Source of the DNA: Candidatus Dadabacteria bacterium | GTDB lineage: Bacteria > Desulfobacterota_D > UBA1144 > Nemesobacterales > UBA2774 | DNA: 6,803 nt | Assembly: GCA_004356555.1 (NCBI GenBank) | Contig: SMWY01000118.1 | Span: 1-6,803, forward strand | Direction of reading: 5' to 3' | Shown here: one piece after another, positions 1 to 6,243 of the stretch | Layout: the number at the start of each line of letters is the position of its first letter | How positions within the stretch are numbered: the stretch's first letter is position 1 | The notes under the pieces: model-generated | Told to the model about the DNA's origin: nothing | Databases searched by the model: none | What the model saw: the letters and a program-made list of their open reading frames with translations, nothing else | Program-made: the position numbers and the translations under genes

Positions 1-52
1 AGGTTCTAACCCCTTTCTACAGTTCCAACTCACCTCAACTTTTAGGATATTG

Positions 53-82
53 TTGACAAGAGCTATAATCTTTTAGCATAAT
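53..82 (+). promoter_or_regulatory. Sigma70-like promoter of the cache-domain gene
   Basis: A perfect -35 hexamer TTGACA lies at 53-58 and a -10-like CATAAT at 77-82, with an 18-nt spacer. Transcription would start near position 89, giving a leader of about 34 nt before the ATG at 123. A TATAAT at 64-69 is closer to consensus but lies only 5 nt from the -35 and cannot pair with it. A strong Shine-Dalgarno stretch, AAGGAGGTGA, follows at 107-116. Confidence 0.6.
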
Positions 83-122
83 ATGAATTAAAATGTTTGT
101 AACCGTAAGGAGGTGAGACATA

Positions 123-620
123 ATGAGAAGATTACTTGTTTTTACAACATTATGGCTTTTAATATTTCTTTTTGGAGCCTTAATGCTTTCTTCTCCAGAG
201 TTTTCTATATCACAAGAAACTCAATCTGAGGAGGCAAAACAAACTAAGGCTTTGGTCGATGAGGCAGCCGCTTTATTGGAAAGTAAGGGGAAGGAGTCTT
301 TTACAGAATTTAGAAAGAAGGACAGTAAGTGGCTTAAGGGAGATACCTATATCTTCGTTTTAGATATAAATGGAAAAGGCTTACTAAATCCCTACAATCC
401 TGAACTGGATGGGAAATCCCTTATAGACTTCAAAGATGCCAATGGAAAAGCTTTCGTACAGGAGTATATTGAAATAGCTAAAACCAAAGGGTCTGGGTGG
501 GTAGAATATATATTTCCTAAACCAGGAGAAAGTAAGCCCTCGAAGAAAAAGAGCTATGTCAAGAAAGTGAATGTAGGTGAAGAAACCCTCATCGTAGGTT
601 CCGGGTTTTACATGGATTGA
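123..620 (+). CDS. Secreted or membrane-anchored single-cache (sCache_2-type) protein
   Basis: This 165-residue protein consists of an N-terminal signal or anchor segment followed by one cache sensor domain. Residues 2-22 are a basic start plus a hydrophobic stretch, so the rest should lie outside the cytoplasmic membrane. The domain shows the pattern of small-molecule-binding single-cache type 2 domains: FVLDINGKGLLNPYNPEL at 78-95, GKSLIDFKD at 97-105, GSGWVEYIFPKPGE at 123-136 and SYVKKV at 144-149, ending in IVGSGFY at 157-163. Family members bind ligands such as carboxylic acids, usually as the outer domain of chemoreceptors, kinases or cyclases. Here there is no second membrane segment, HAMP or output domain; the protein stops right after the cache fold, so it is a free sensor or binding protein. 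The ATG is supported by GGAGG at 109-113, 9 nt upstream. The ligand cannot be told from sequence. The next gene, a solute-binding lipoprotein, lies about 205 bp away, so the two are probably transcribed separately. Confidence 0.85.
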   Translation: MRRLLVFTTLWLLIFLFGALMLSSPEFSISQETQSEEAKQTKALVDEAAALLESKGKESFTEFRKKDSKWLKGDTYIFVLDINGKGLLNPYNPELDGKSLIDFKDANGKAFVQEYIEIAKTKGSGWVEYIFPKPGESKPSKKKSYVKKVNVGEETLIVGSGFYMD

Positions 621-640
621 TTAGCCATCGTCCATACCAC

Positions 641-788
641 TGACCTGCCCCCCTTTAATAGGACCATAGTATGAGTTAGATTTTAACAGCAAAAATCCTA
701 TATTTAGGAAGTCATAAGAATGGCTAGGGATCGGAGCATTTTTCATAATTCCAAGTTAATATGGTATTGATAAAAGGTGAGACGTACA
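641..788 (+). repeat. Intergenic repeat copy A (IS-end-like, ~148 bp)
   Basis: The repeat begins TGACCTGCCCCCC, then TTTAATAGGACCATAG and GAGTTAGATT, and aligns by eye with copy C at 6024-6161 over its whole length. Shared blocks in order are TGACCTGCCCCC, AATAGG, GTTAGATT, CCTATAT, ATGGCTAG, a TTTTT/ATT tract and a closing ATAAAAGG-GAG-GTACA. It starts 20 bp after the stop codon of the cache gene and ends 38 bp before the next start. The C-rich TGACCTG end and the Shine-Dalgarno-like GGGGAGC near the other end recall the left end of an IS3-type element up to its first ORF. No transposase follows, so it is either a relic or a non-autonomous element. Confidence 0.7.
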
Positions 789-825
789 GAGAGGCGATCT
801 ACTCGGTATTTTGTGAGGATGCTAT

Positions 826-2004
826 GTGATGTGTAGAAATTTTCACTTGGTTCTTCTAACTTTTCAGTTCGTTTTGGGTTTTCTGATCTTAAGCTGTGTT
901 CAAGCTGACCATCCTAAGAAACCTAATCCCATAGTGATGGGTGCAATCTATAATCTGAGCGGATCACAGGCCGACCTGGACGTTCCCTCTTCGCGTGGGG
1001 CCCGCATGGCTATTGAGGATGCGAACCGAGAAGGGGGGGTGCTGGGACGACCGTTGAGATTGGTCTTGGAGAATGGAGAGAGTAACCCTGCAGTTGTAGA
1101 AAAGAAAACCGCAGATATGCTCAATCGATTTCCCACGATGTCCGTAATGATGGGGCTTTCCGACACTGATATGGTTCTTGCCGCAGCCCCTGTAGCTGCA
1201 GCAAACCAAAGGCTGTTTTTGACGTCCGGAGCAACGTCCCCGCGACTCCCTGCCCAGATTCCCAAGTATCTATTTCTCTCCTGCTTTGGGGACAACGTTC
1301 AGGCGGCAGCAGGTGCCGAGTGGGCATACCGGGATTTGGGAGCCCGCACGGTTTCCATCCTATTCAACACGGACAAGTCATACACTCGTCTGCTGCAAGG
1401 GTATTTCCAGATCAGCTTCAAACAGCGTGGAGGCAAGGTTCTTTCGGTTAAGGGTTATAAGCCCGATGATCTGATTCAGGCAATTCAAAGTCTCCGGAAG
1501 GCTGACTTCATTTTCCTTTCTGCGGCGGATCCCTGTGAAGCTCTAAAGTTAGTAAGGCTCCTAAGAAAGGCAGGGTTTTCGACTCCTATCCTTGGAGGCG
1601 ATGGCTTTGACTCGGAGGATGTTTGGCAGAAGCACCCTGATATTAATAATGTGTTCTTCACGACGCATGCCTACCTGGGACCTGACAACGGCGATCCCAA
1701 GGTAGTTGCCTTCCGAAAAGCCTATAGCGAAGCCTATCAAGGAAACATGCCGGATGCCTTTGCCGCCCTCGGTTATGATACAGTCCGGCTGCTAATGATG
1801 GCCATTTCTGAAGCCGGAAGCTCGGATCCAGCTAAGGTGCTCGATGCTCTAGCAGGAATCCGAGAGTTCGAAGGGGTTACCGGAATGATGGGCTATACTC
1901 CCGATAGCCGAATTCCCAGGAAATCAGTAACTATTCTCCAGATTGAAGGCGGTAAACGCAAGCTAGTCCGTCAGCTGTTACCGGAACGAGTACCTCCTCC
2001 GTAG
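826..2004 (+). CDS. ABC-type branched-chain amino acid-like solute-binding lipoprotein
   Basis: This 392-residue protein belongs to the LivJ/LivK-like periplasmic binding proteins (Peripla_BP_6 type), which capture amino acids, amides or small organics for ABC importers. Residues 8-23 are hydrophobic and end in the lipobox-like LILSC, with Cys24 the likely lipidated residue, so it should be tethered to a membrane. Family landmarks are GAIYNLSG at 39-46, the first-lobe helix SRGARMAIEDANREGGVLGRP at 56-76, VMMGLSD at 107-113, LTSGATSP at 132-139, the second-lobe segment GARTVSILF at 172-180, GYDTVRLL at 316-323 and the C-terminal FEGVTGMMGY at 348-357. Length is normal for the family. The start is either GTG 826 or ATG 829, both served by GAGGA at 815-819 (6 or 9 nt spacing); this does not affect the mature protein. 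No permease or ATPase gene is present in the window, so it is a solo binding protein that may share a distant transporter or serve in sensing. By eye it is more GC-rich than the kinase gene downstream. Confidence 0.9.
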   Translation: MMCRNFHLVLLTFQFVLGFLILSCVQADHPKKPNPIVMGAIYNLSGSQADLDVPSSRGARMAIEDANREGGVLGRPLRLVLENGESNPAVVEKKTADMLNRFPTMSVMMGLSDTDMVLAAAPVAAANQRLFLTSGATSPRLPAQIPKYLFLSCFGDNVQAAAGAEWAYRDLGARTVSILFNTDKSYTRLLQGYFQISFKQRGGKVLSVKGYKPDDLIQAIQSLRKADFIFLSAADPCEALKLVRLLRKAGFSTPILGGDGFDSEDVWQKHPDINNVFFTTHAYLGPDNGDPKVVAFRKAYSEAYQGNMPDAFAALGYDTVRLLMMAISEAGSSDPAKVLDALAGIREFEGVTGMMGYTPDSRIPRKSVTILQIEGGKRKLVRQLLPERVPPP

Positions 2005-2025
2005 TCACATTTTATTCATCCACCC

Positions 2026-2085
2026 TGACCTGCCTCCCTATAACAGGTCCATAGATTAAGTTGGATTTATGACAAAAGGGGAGCA
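2026..2085 (+). repeat. Intergenic repeat copy B (internally shortened, ~60 bp)
   Basis: This copy starts TGACCTGCCTCCCTATAA, 21 bp after the solute-binding protein stop, and follows copy C through AGGTC, TTAAGTT and GATT to a GACA block at 2071-2074. It then jumps directly to AAAAGGGGAGCA at 2074-2085, which in copy C lies at 6145-6156. About 74 bp present in copy C are therefore missing, with the junction in a short A run. The preceding CACC is also shared with copy C. Orientation is the same as in the other copies. Confidence 0.65.
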
Positions 2086-2558
2086 TAAAACCTACTTAAC
2101 TAGCTGTCTATATTGGATATTCTAGGGGGAAATGACCTCCCCGGTAGACATCAAACAGGTTCTAACCTTGTCCACCCAACCACCCACTTCATTTATATAA
2201 TAATATGGGTAGGTTAGGAGTGTTTTAGTAGCAGTATAGTACTAGGCTAGTCTATTCTAAGATGATTCCCTTTATTTAATCTTTCACTCTGCACATGGAT
2301 ACCGCACACCGGTTAAGGCGGAGAGTATTACAATAATACAGATGAGAATTTGTTAAATGCTGCTTCAGTAATTTACTTCACAGTAATTACAACTTTTATT
2401 TAGAATCTTGGATATAATATCATAAGGGTGTAATAGATTTCATTTTAAGCCCTATTTCCGTAAAAGGTATTGTTTTCGAGGAGGGAGGGTATGGCTGCGA
2501 AAAAATAAGCGAGGAGAATGGGAATTGCATGATGGTAAACTCGATGAGGGAATAAATC
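2086..2558. other. Gene-free AT-rich region upstream of the NahK-like kinase
   Basis: No convincing protein gene lies in these roughly 470 bp. An imperfect hairpin can be drawn from AACCACCCA at 2178-2186 and TGGGTAGGTT at 2206-2215 (9 pairs with one bulge and a 19-nt loop), without a following T run, so it is not a normal intrinsic terminator. CAGTAATT occurs twice, at 2365-2372 and 2381-2388. A TATAAT at 2413-2418 is a possible -10 for the kinase gene, but the only -35 candidate, TTACAA at 2387-2392, is 20 nt away and weak. The final 80 bp are purine-rich with several GAGG motifs and very short ORFs just before the kinase start. Confidence 0.5.
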
Positions 2559-3644
2559 ATGGATAGTCAACTCCGCAACCAGAAAGAATTTAATAATATC
2601 GCTGAGATAGCGGGCAATTTTGATATTGGTGAGATTGAAGAAGTGTCCCGTTATGGCAACGGACGTATCAATGAAACATTCCTCATTCGTACTTTGGGAA
2701 AAGCCGATACAAGATACACACGCCAAAAATATATCCTCCAAAAACTCCATAAAATATTTAAGTCAACATTGTTAAAAGACGTTGATGCAATAACATATCA
2801 CCTTGAAAAAAATGGATTTGTTACGCCACGGTTAATAAAGACCAAAGATAATAAACTCGGGATTGTTGAAAAGGAAGATTGCTGGCGAATGCTCACATAC
2901 ATCCCCGGCATCACATATGAAAAAGGGATGAGCCCAAAATTGGCAGAGCAAGCAGCTGGGCTTGTCGGGAAGTTCCATGATACATTAAGTAATGTCAACT
3001 ATGCATTCCATCATAAAATACCTGATTTTCATAATACGCCAGCGATAATGAATAGACTTTGTAGAGCTACTCAACAGTTTAATGCATCAGAAAAACACAA
3101 AACACTTCACCCGCTCGCAGACAAGATTCTAAAAGTATATGAACGAATTGATGCAACTCCATATTCATTACCAGATAGAGTTATTCATGGTGATTTAAAA
3201 ATAAGCAATGTACGATTTAGTAAAAATGGCGAAGAAGCGATTTCTCTCCTTGACCTTGATACGTTAGGAAAAGACAAAATTGTTATAGATTTGGGCGATG
3301 CTGTAAGAAGTTGGTGTAATAGTGCTGAAGAGGGAGACGTGAAAGGGACCACGTTTAATATAAATATTTTTGAACACATGATTCGTGGCTATTTTCAAAC
3401 AGCAAATTTTATAACAACAGATGAAAAGATGAAGATACCAGATGGGATTGAACTTATGACATTGGAGCTTTCTGCTCGCTATATTACTGATGCTTTTGAG
3501 GAGTCATATTTTACGCTCGACAAACTCCGTTACCCGAGTCTCTACGAACAAAATAAACAAAAGGCTATTGCCCAGCTACAATTCTACGATGACTTTCAAA
3601 GCAAACAGCATATTGTAGTACAAATTATTGAAAAGTATGCCTAA
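2559..3644 (+). CDS. NahK-like anomeric sugar kinase (APH-fold phosphotransferase)
   Basis: The 361-residue product has the aminoglycoside-phosphotransferase kinase fold and most resembles N-acetylhexosamine 1-kinase, which phosphorylates GlcNAc/GalNAc at C1 with ATP (about 359 residues in Bifidobacterium). Visible elements are the nucleotide-loop-like YGNGRINETFLI at 32-43, KYILQKL at 57-63, the hinge-like WRMLTYIPG at 109-117, GKFHD at 137-141 and FHNTP at 157-161. The catalytic loop is VIHGDLKISN at 208-217, with proposed base Asp212 and Asn217. The metal-binding DLDT is at 232-235, followed by IDLGDAVRS at 243-251. The DLDT to DxGDxxR arrangement and the C-terminal LELSARYITDAFEESYF at 301-317 are typical of NahK rather than of antibiotic kinases. 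The ATG has GAGGG at 2546-2550, 8 nt upstream. No sugar-nucleotide or glycosidase gene is adjacent, so the substrate is uncertain; a related sugar or amino-sugar is likely. The product is cytoplasmic. The gene looks more AT-rich than the solute-binding gene and stands alone between two long gaps. Confidence 0.82.
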   Translation: MDSQLRNQKEFNNIAEIAGNFDIGEIEEVSRYGNGRINETFLIRTLGKADTRYTRQKYILQKLHKIFKSTLLKDVDAITYHLEKNGFVTPRLIKTKDNKLGIVEKEDCWRMLTYIPGITYEKGMSPKLAEQAAGLVGKFHDTLSNVNYAFHHKIPDFHNTPAIMNRLCRATQQFNASEKHKTLHPLADKILKVYERIDATPYSLPDRVIHGDLKISNVRFSKNGEEAISLLDLDTLGKDKIVIDLGDAVRSWCNSAEEGDVKGTTFNINIFEHMIRGYFQTANFITTDEKMKIPDGIELMTLELSARYITDAFEESYFTLDKLRYPSLYEQNKQKAIAQLQFYDDFQSKQHIVVQIIEKYA

Positions 3645-4277
3645 TACGGAATAAATTTTATACTATAGCCTCATGCCCACAAGAGAAATACAAGTAATGG
3701 CTACGGGTCTACTATCACCAGAACACTAAGACTGGAAAAATGCTCGCAAGAATGGAGTAATCATTTTTTGTAGATGCATAAATAGTAAGCAGGGCAGATA
3801 AAATCATTACTATCCACGTTCTTACAAATCTCAATCTTTTTTAGTTTAGAGCTTGGATTCCAATTTAAACGCATCTTGACTATGTGGGGTGGGGCAGTAC
3901 ACCTATTTGTCTCATATGTAGTGAATCTATACCTTTTCTTGACATTCGTAGTTGTAGAATAATATAGTATTATTTAGAAATGAAGATTGGGGTAAGGTTA
4001 AGGGGGTAGGTTAATATGGGATAACCCATTTTTGGTTCAATCATAGTTTTTTGCTTTTCATTAGGATAGTAGATTCCGCTGCTTCATTTATATATAGGTT
4101 TTTTTCCAACTTCCAGAATCAGCTAATTAACGTTTTGTGCCTCTTTACTACTAACTCAAGATTTATAAATCTAAATTTTAGTATGCCCCTTTCTAGGAGG
4201 TTAAAAGGATTTTATACATTACTGAAGTTTTTAATGGGATATTTAGTATTAAAATTTAAAGAAGGGGGTGTCTTAGC
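3645..4277. other. Gene-free region with long leader for the downstream secreted protein gene
   Basis: About 630 bp separate the kinase stop from the next start, and no ORF with credible coding character is present. From 3939 on, the region is a promoter followed by a leader of about 300 nt. G-runs occur at 3886-3894 (GGGGTGGGG) and within 3988-4020 (GGGG, GGGGG and GGG tracts). A small hairpin ATGGG-ATAA-CCCAT can form at 4016-4029. No riboswitch class is recognised. A short AUG frame from 4183 runs into the next start codon with an ATGA overlap. Confidence 0.5.
3939..3968 (+). promoter_or_regulatory. Sigma70-like promoter upstream of the cupredoxin-like gene
   Basis: TTGACA at 3939-3944 and TATAGT at 3963-3968 are separated by 18 nt. 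TAATAT at 3960-3965 is a second possible -10, with a shorter 15-nt spacer. Transcription would begin around 3975, about 300 nt before the ATG at 4278. The sequence match is good, but use of this promoter for that gene is inferred from orientation only. Confidence 0.5.
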
Positions 4278-5909
4278 ATGAGAAATTTGAGACAAACCTT
4301 TATGATTCCCTTGGTTTCAGTACTGACTTTCTTCATAGTAAACATTACTAATTTTCCAGAAGATGCACTTTCTAATGATAAAGTTTCTTCAACAACTGAG
4401 ACCAATTGGGGGCTTCATACTACAACTTTTACTACTGCGGAGGGAAAAATTAAGGTGAACTTTCCCGATGACATGGCAGCGGGAGACACAATTTCCGGAA
4501 CTGTTATAGTCGAACCTTCAGGAACTACCTTGGAGGAAAGAGAGAGGAACTCAGATGAGTTAAACGGTTATGTGGTTGAAGTTGAAGCTGAAGACAAAAC
4601 AGTAAAAGAGGCGAGTGTTAAAACGAAATTGCTCACGGGAGTTGCTATTCCTGCGGGATTGGCTGGTGGAGTTACGACATTGATACTCAAGGATAATAAG
4701 GGCAAGATTGTGGCCAAGACACAAATACCTGTCCAGCCAAAACCACCTGCCATAGAGACGCCTTCTGTTCCTACATCAGATGATTTTCAGCTTCCGAGTG
4801 TCGGACAAGCAGGAAGACCCATAGAGGTGTCCGGACCATTTGATGGAGATATAGATACCACTGCTGTGAAGATAGGGGGCAGTGATGTAGAGGTACTCGC
4901 AGAGTCCCCTAGAAAGGTTGTGGTTCAGAGCCCTAGGGATGTGGTTGGGCCTACGGAGATTGAAGTGAAAGAAGCTAATGTAATTGCAAAAGGTGAAATG
5001 AACAACCTTAAAGTTAGTCTTTCGGCTGATAGGACAACCCTGCATAAGGGTGAAGTCGCTACTTTGGGTGTTAGGGTCTCAGGGCTTAAAGGCTTACAAA
5101 ATCCAGTACCCCTTATACTTACGAATGAAACCCCTGAGGTAGTAAATATGCAGGGAGGAAATTATCAGGTTATAAACATTACACCGGCCGAGACACAAGA
5201 AGAAGGTACCTACTTCATAGAGAGGTCTCTCACTGCCATTCAAACAGGGAGTTTTAATATTCGGGCTCAGATTGAAGTACGTAAACAAAAGGAACGGCAG
5301 GAGAAACCACCAGTTGTAGTGCTAAAGAAGGAAAAGAAACCCTGTGGTAGTATTAAAGGAACAATTCACGTCAGAACTAAGAGAAAGTACCGTTTGAGAA
5401 CAGTCGTCTACCTAGAAGGTCTCTGCACCCCATGCGGTTATGATGGATCGCCTGAAACCGGAGAAATGACACTGGATGTATTATCAAAAAAACTCCCTGG
5501 GTTCCAACCATCTTTTCTTGCTATGCCAAAAGGTTCTTCATTAGTTATCCGCAGTATTGAAACTAAAGAAATAACACACATACCCTATGTCATTCCACCG
5601 GTTGGCGAAAAGACGATAAGTCTAGGTCACCTAGAAAGGGGTGAGAGCAAAACCCTTAATTTATCTGAATCAGGTCTTTATATCTTACATGATAGTATCC
5701 ATAAGTTTGAAGATGGAAGAGTTTTTGTTACTCCAAACACTTGTTTTGTAGTTGCAAAGGATGATGGAACCTACACTATTGAAGACATACCGCCAGGCAC
5801 GTACACAATAACCGTATTTACTGTTCCAAAGCGCACAAGATTTCCACGAGCAGAAGTTACTGTCACCGCAGGTAAGGCAACTATACAGGACCTCACCCTT
5901 ACTCGGTAA
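4278..5909 (+). CDS. Secreted multidomain beta protein: TIG-like, cupredoxin-like and carboxypeptidase-regulatory-like C-terminus
   Basis: The 543-residue product starts with a hydrophobic signal segment (residues 8-22). An N-terminal region at about 40-155, rich in beta character, is followed by a Pro-rich linker at 152-167. A TIG/IPT-like sandwich at about 168-232 includes AGRPIEVSGPFDGDI, VKIGGSDVEVL and VVVQSPRDVVG. Another sandwich at about 243-335 leads to a charged linker, KQKERQEKPPVVVLKKEKK, at 336-354. The C-terminal part begins with CGSIKGTI at 356-363 and TVVYLEG at 375-381, continues with PSFLAMPKGSSLVIRS at 411-426 and a THIPYV segment with His434, and resembles secreted cupredoxin-like domains. 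It ends with DDGTYTIEDIPPGTYTITVF at 495-514, typical of carboxypeptidase-regulatory repeats. The usual C-x-x-H-x-x-M copper loop reads D472-x-x-H475-x-x-E478, so type-1 copper binding is doubtful. Four Cys (356, 383, 386, 489) could form disulfides. RBS GAAGGGGG at 4261-4268 supports the start. The role is unknown; a structural or adhesive cell-surface function is possible. Confidence 0.8.
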   Translation: MRNLRQTFMIPLVSVLTFFIVNITNFPEDALSNDKVSSTTETNWGLHTTTFTTAEGKIKVNFPDDMAAGDTISGTVIVEPSGTTLEERERNSDELNGYVVEVEAEDKTVKEASVKTKLLTGVAIPAGLAGGVTTLILKDNKGKIVAKTQIPVQPKPPAIETPSVPTSDDFQLPSVGQAGRPIEVSGPFDGDIDTTAVKIGGSDVEVLAESPRKVVVQSPRDVVGPTEIEVKEANVIAKGEMNNLKVSLSADRTTLHKGEVATLGVRVSGLKGLQNPVPLILTNETPEVVNMQGGNYQVINITPAETQEEGTYFIERSLTAIQTGSFNIRAQIEVRKQKERQEKPPVVVLKKEKKPCGSIKGTIHVRTKRKYRLRTVVYLEGLCTPCGYDGSPETGEMTLDVLSKKLPGFQPSFLAMPKGSSLVIRSIETKEITHIPYVIPPVGEKTISLGHLERGESKTLNLSESGLYILHDSIHKFEDGRVFVTPNTCFVVAKDDGTYTIEDIPPGTYTITVFTVPKRTRFPRAEVTVTAGKATIQDLTLTR

Positions 5910-6023
5910 ATGGTTTTGATTGGATGTAAAGGTAGAACAGGCGAATTCTTAAAATTAATATCCCTGAAACAAGCTGCCGGGTATGGAATTATGTTGCTAC
6001 TGCTACTTGTACTTTTCTCACCG

Positions 6024-6161
6024 TGACCTGCCCCCTATAATAGGTCTATAAGTTAAGTTAGATTCTTGACAGAAAACCCTATATACAAGAGGTCTTGATG
6101 GCTAGTTGTTTTTGTTCATCATTACAACTTAATCCGGGCTTAATAAAAGGGGAGCAGTACA
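6024..6161 (+). repeat. Intergenic repeat copy C (IS-end-like, ~138 bp)
   Basis: This copy begins TGACCTGCCCCCTATAATAG, 114 bp after the stop of the preceding gene, and runs through AAGTTAGATT, TTGACAG, CCCTATAT, ATGGCTAG, a TTTTT tract and ATTACAACTTAAT to ATAAAAGGGGAGCAGTACA at 6143-6161. It matches copy A end to end with small indels, and the two ends of copy B. The homology stops 10 bp before the -35 of the next promoter. No ORF follows the Shine-Dalgarno-like GGGGAG in a way that would resemble a transposase. Confidence 0.7.
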
Positions 6162-6171
6162 AGTGAAACTC

Positions 6172-6200
6172 TTGACACCTTATAAAAAAAATACTATAAA
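6172..6200 (+). promoter_or_regulatory. Near-consensus sigma70 promoter for the propeller-like gene
   Basis: TTGACA at 6172-6177 and TATAAA at 6195-6200 are separated by exactly 17 nt, one mismatch from a perfect housekeeping promoter. The start would be near 6207, with a leader of about 37 nt. The Shine-Dalgarno AGGGAGGA at 6231-6238 follows. Confidence 0.75.
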
Positions 6201-6243
6201 CTACGAAGTGAATTATTAGTCAATTTCTTAAGGGAGGATAGTT

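Noticed and set aside
1..11. AGGTTCTAACC at the window start, repeated at 2157-2167
   Set aside because: An 11-base identity with no similarity beyond it is not enough to call a repeat.
948..1327. Overlapping reverse-strand frames inside the solute-binding protein gene
   Set aside because: They are antisense shadows of a clear family member and have no own start signals or recognisable motifs.
2445..2750. Reverse-strand 101-codon frame across the kinase start
   Set aside because: It covers the strong ribosome binding site and N-terminus of the kinase and has no family features.
2559..3644. Antibiotic (aminoglycoside) resistance kinase
   Set aside because: The fold is shared, but the motif set and length match N-acetylhexosamine 1-kinases; no resistance context is present.
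3876..3901. Possible fourth repeat copy (TTGAC followed by a G-run and GCAGTACA)
   Set aside because: It shares only short pieces with the end of copy C and lacks the diagnostic TGACCTGCC start, so chance similarity cannot be excluded.
4003..4016. GGGGGTAGGTTA as an inverted partner of the repeat end
   Set aside because: It differs at two positions from the inverse complement of TGACCTGCCCCC, and the flanking sequence does not match the repeat interior.
4051..4281. 76-codon frame from a TTG start
   Set aside because: There is no ribosome binding site, composition follows the AT-rich background, and it lies in the leader of the next gene. Only its last 32 codons, starting at an ATG, deserve mention.
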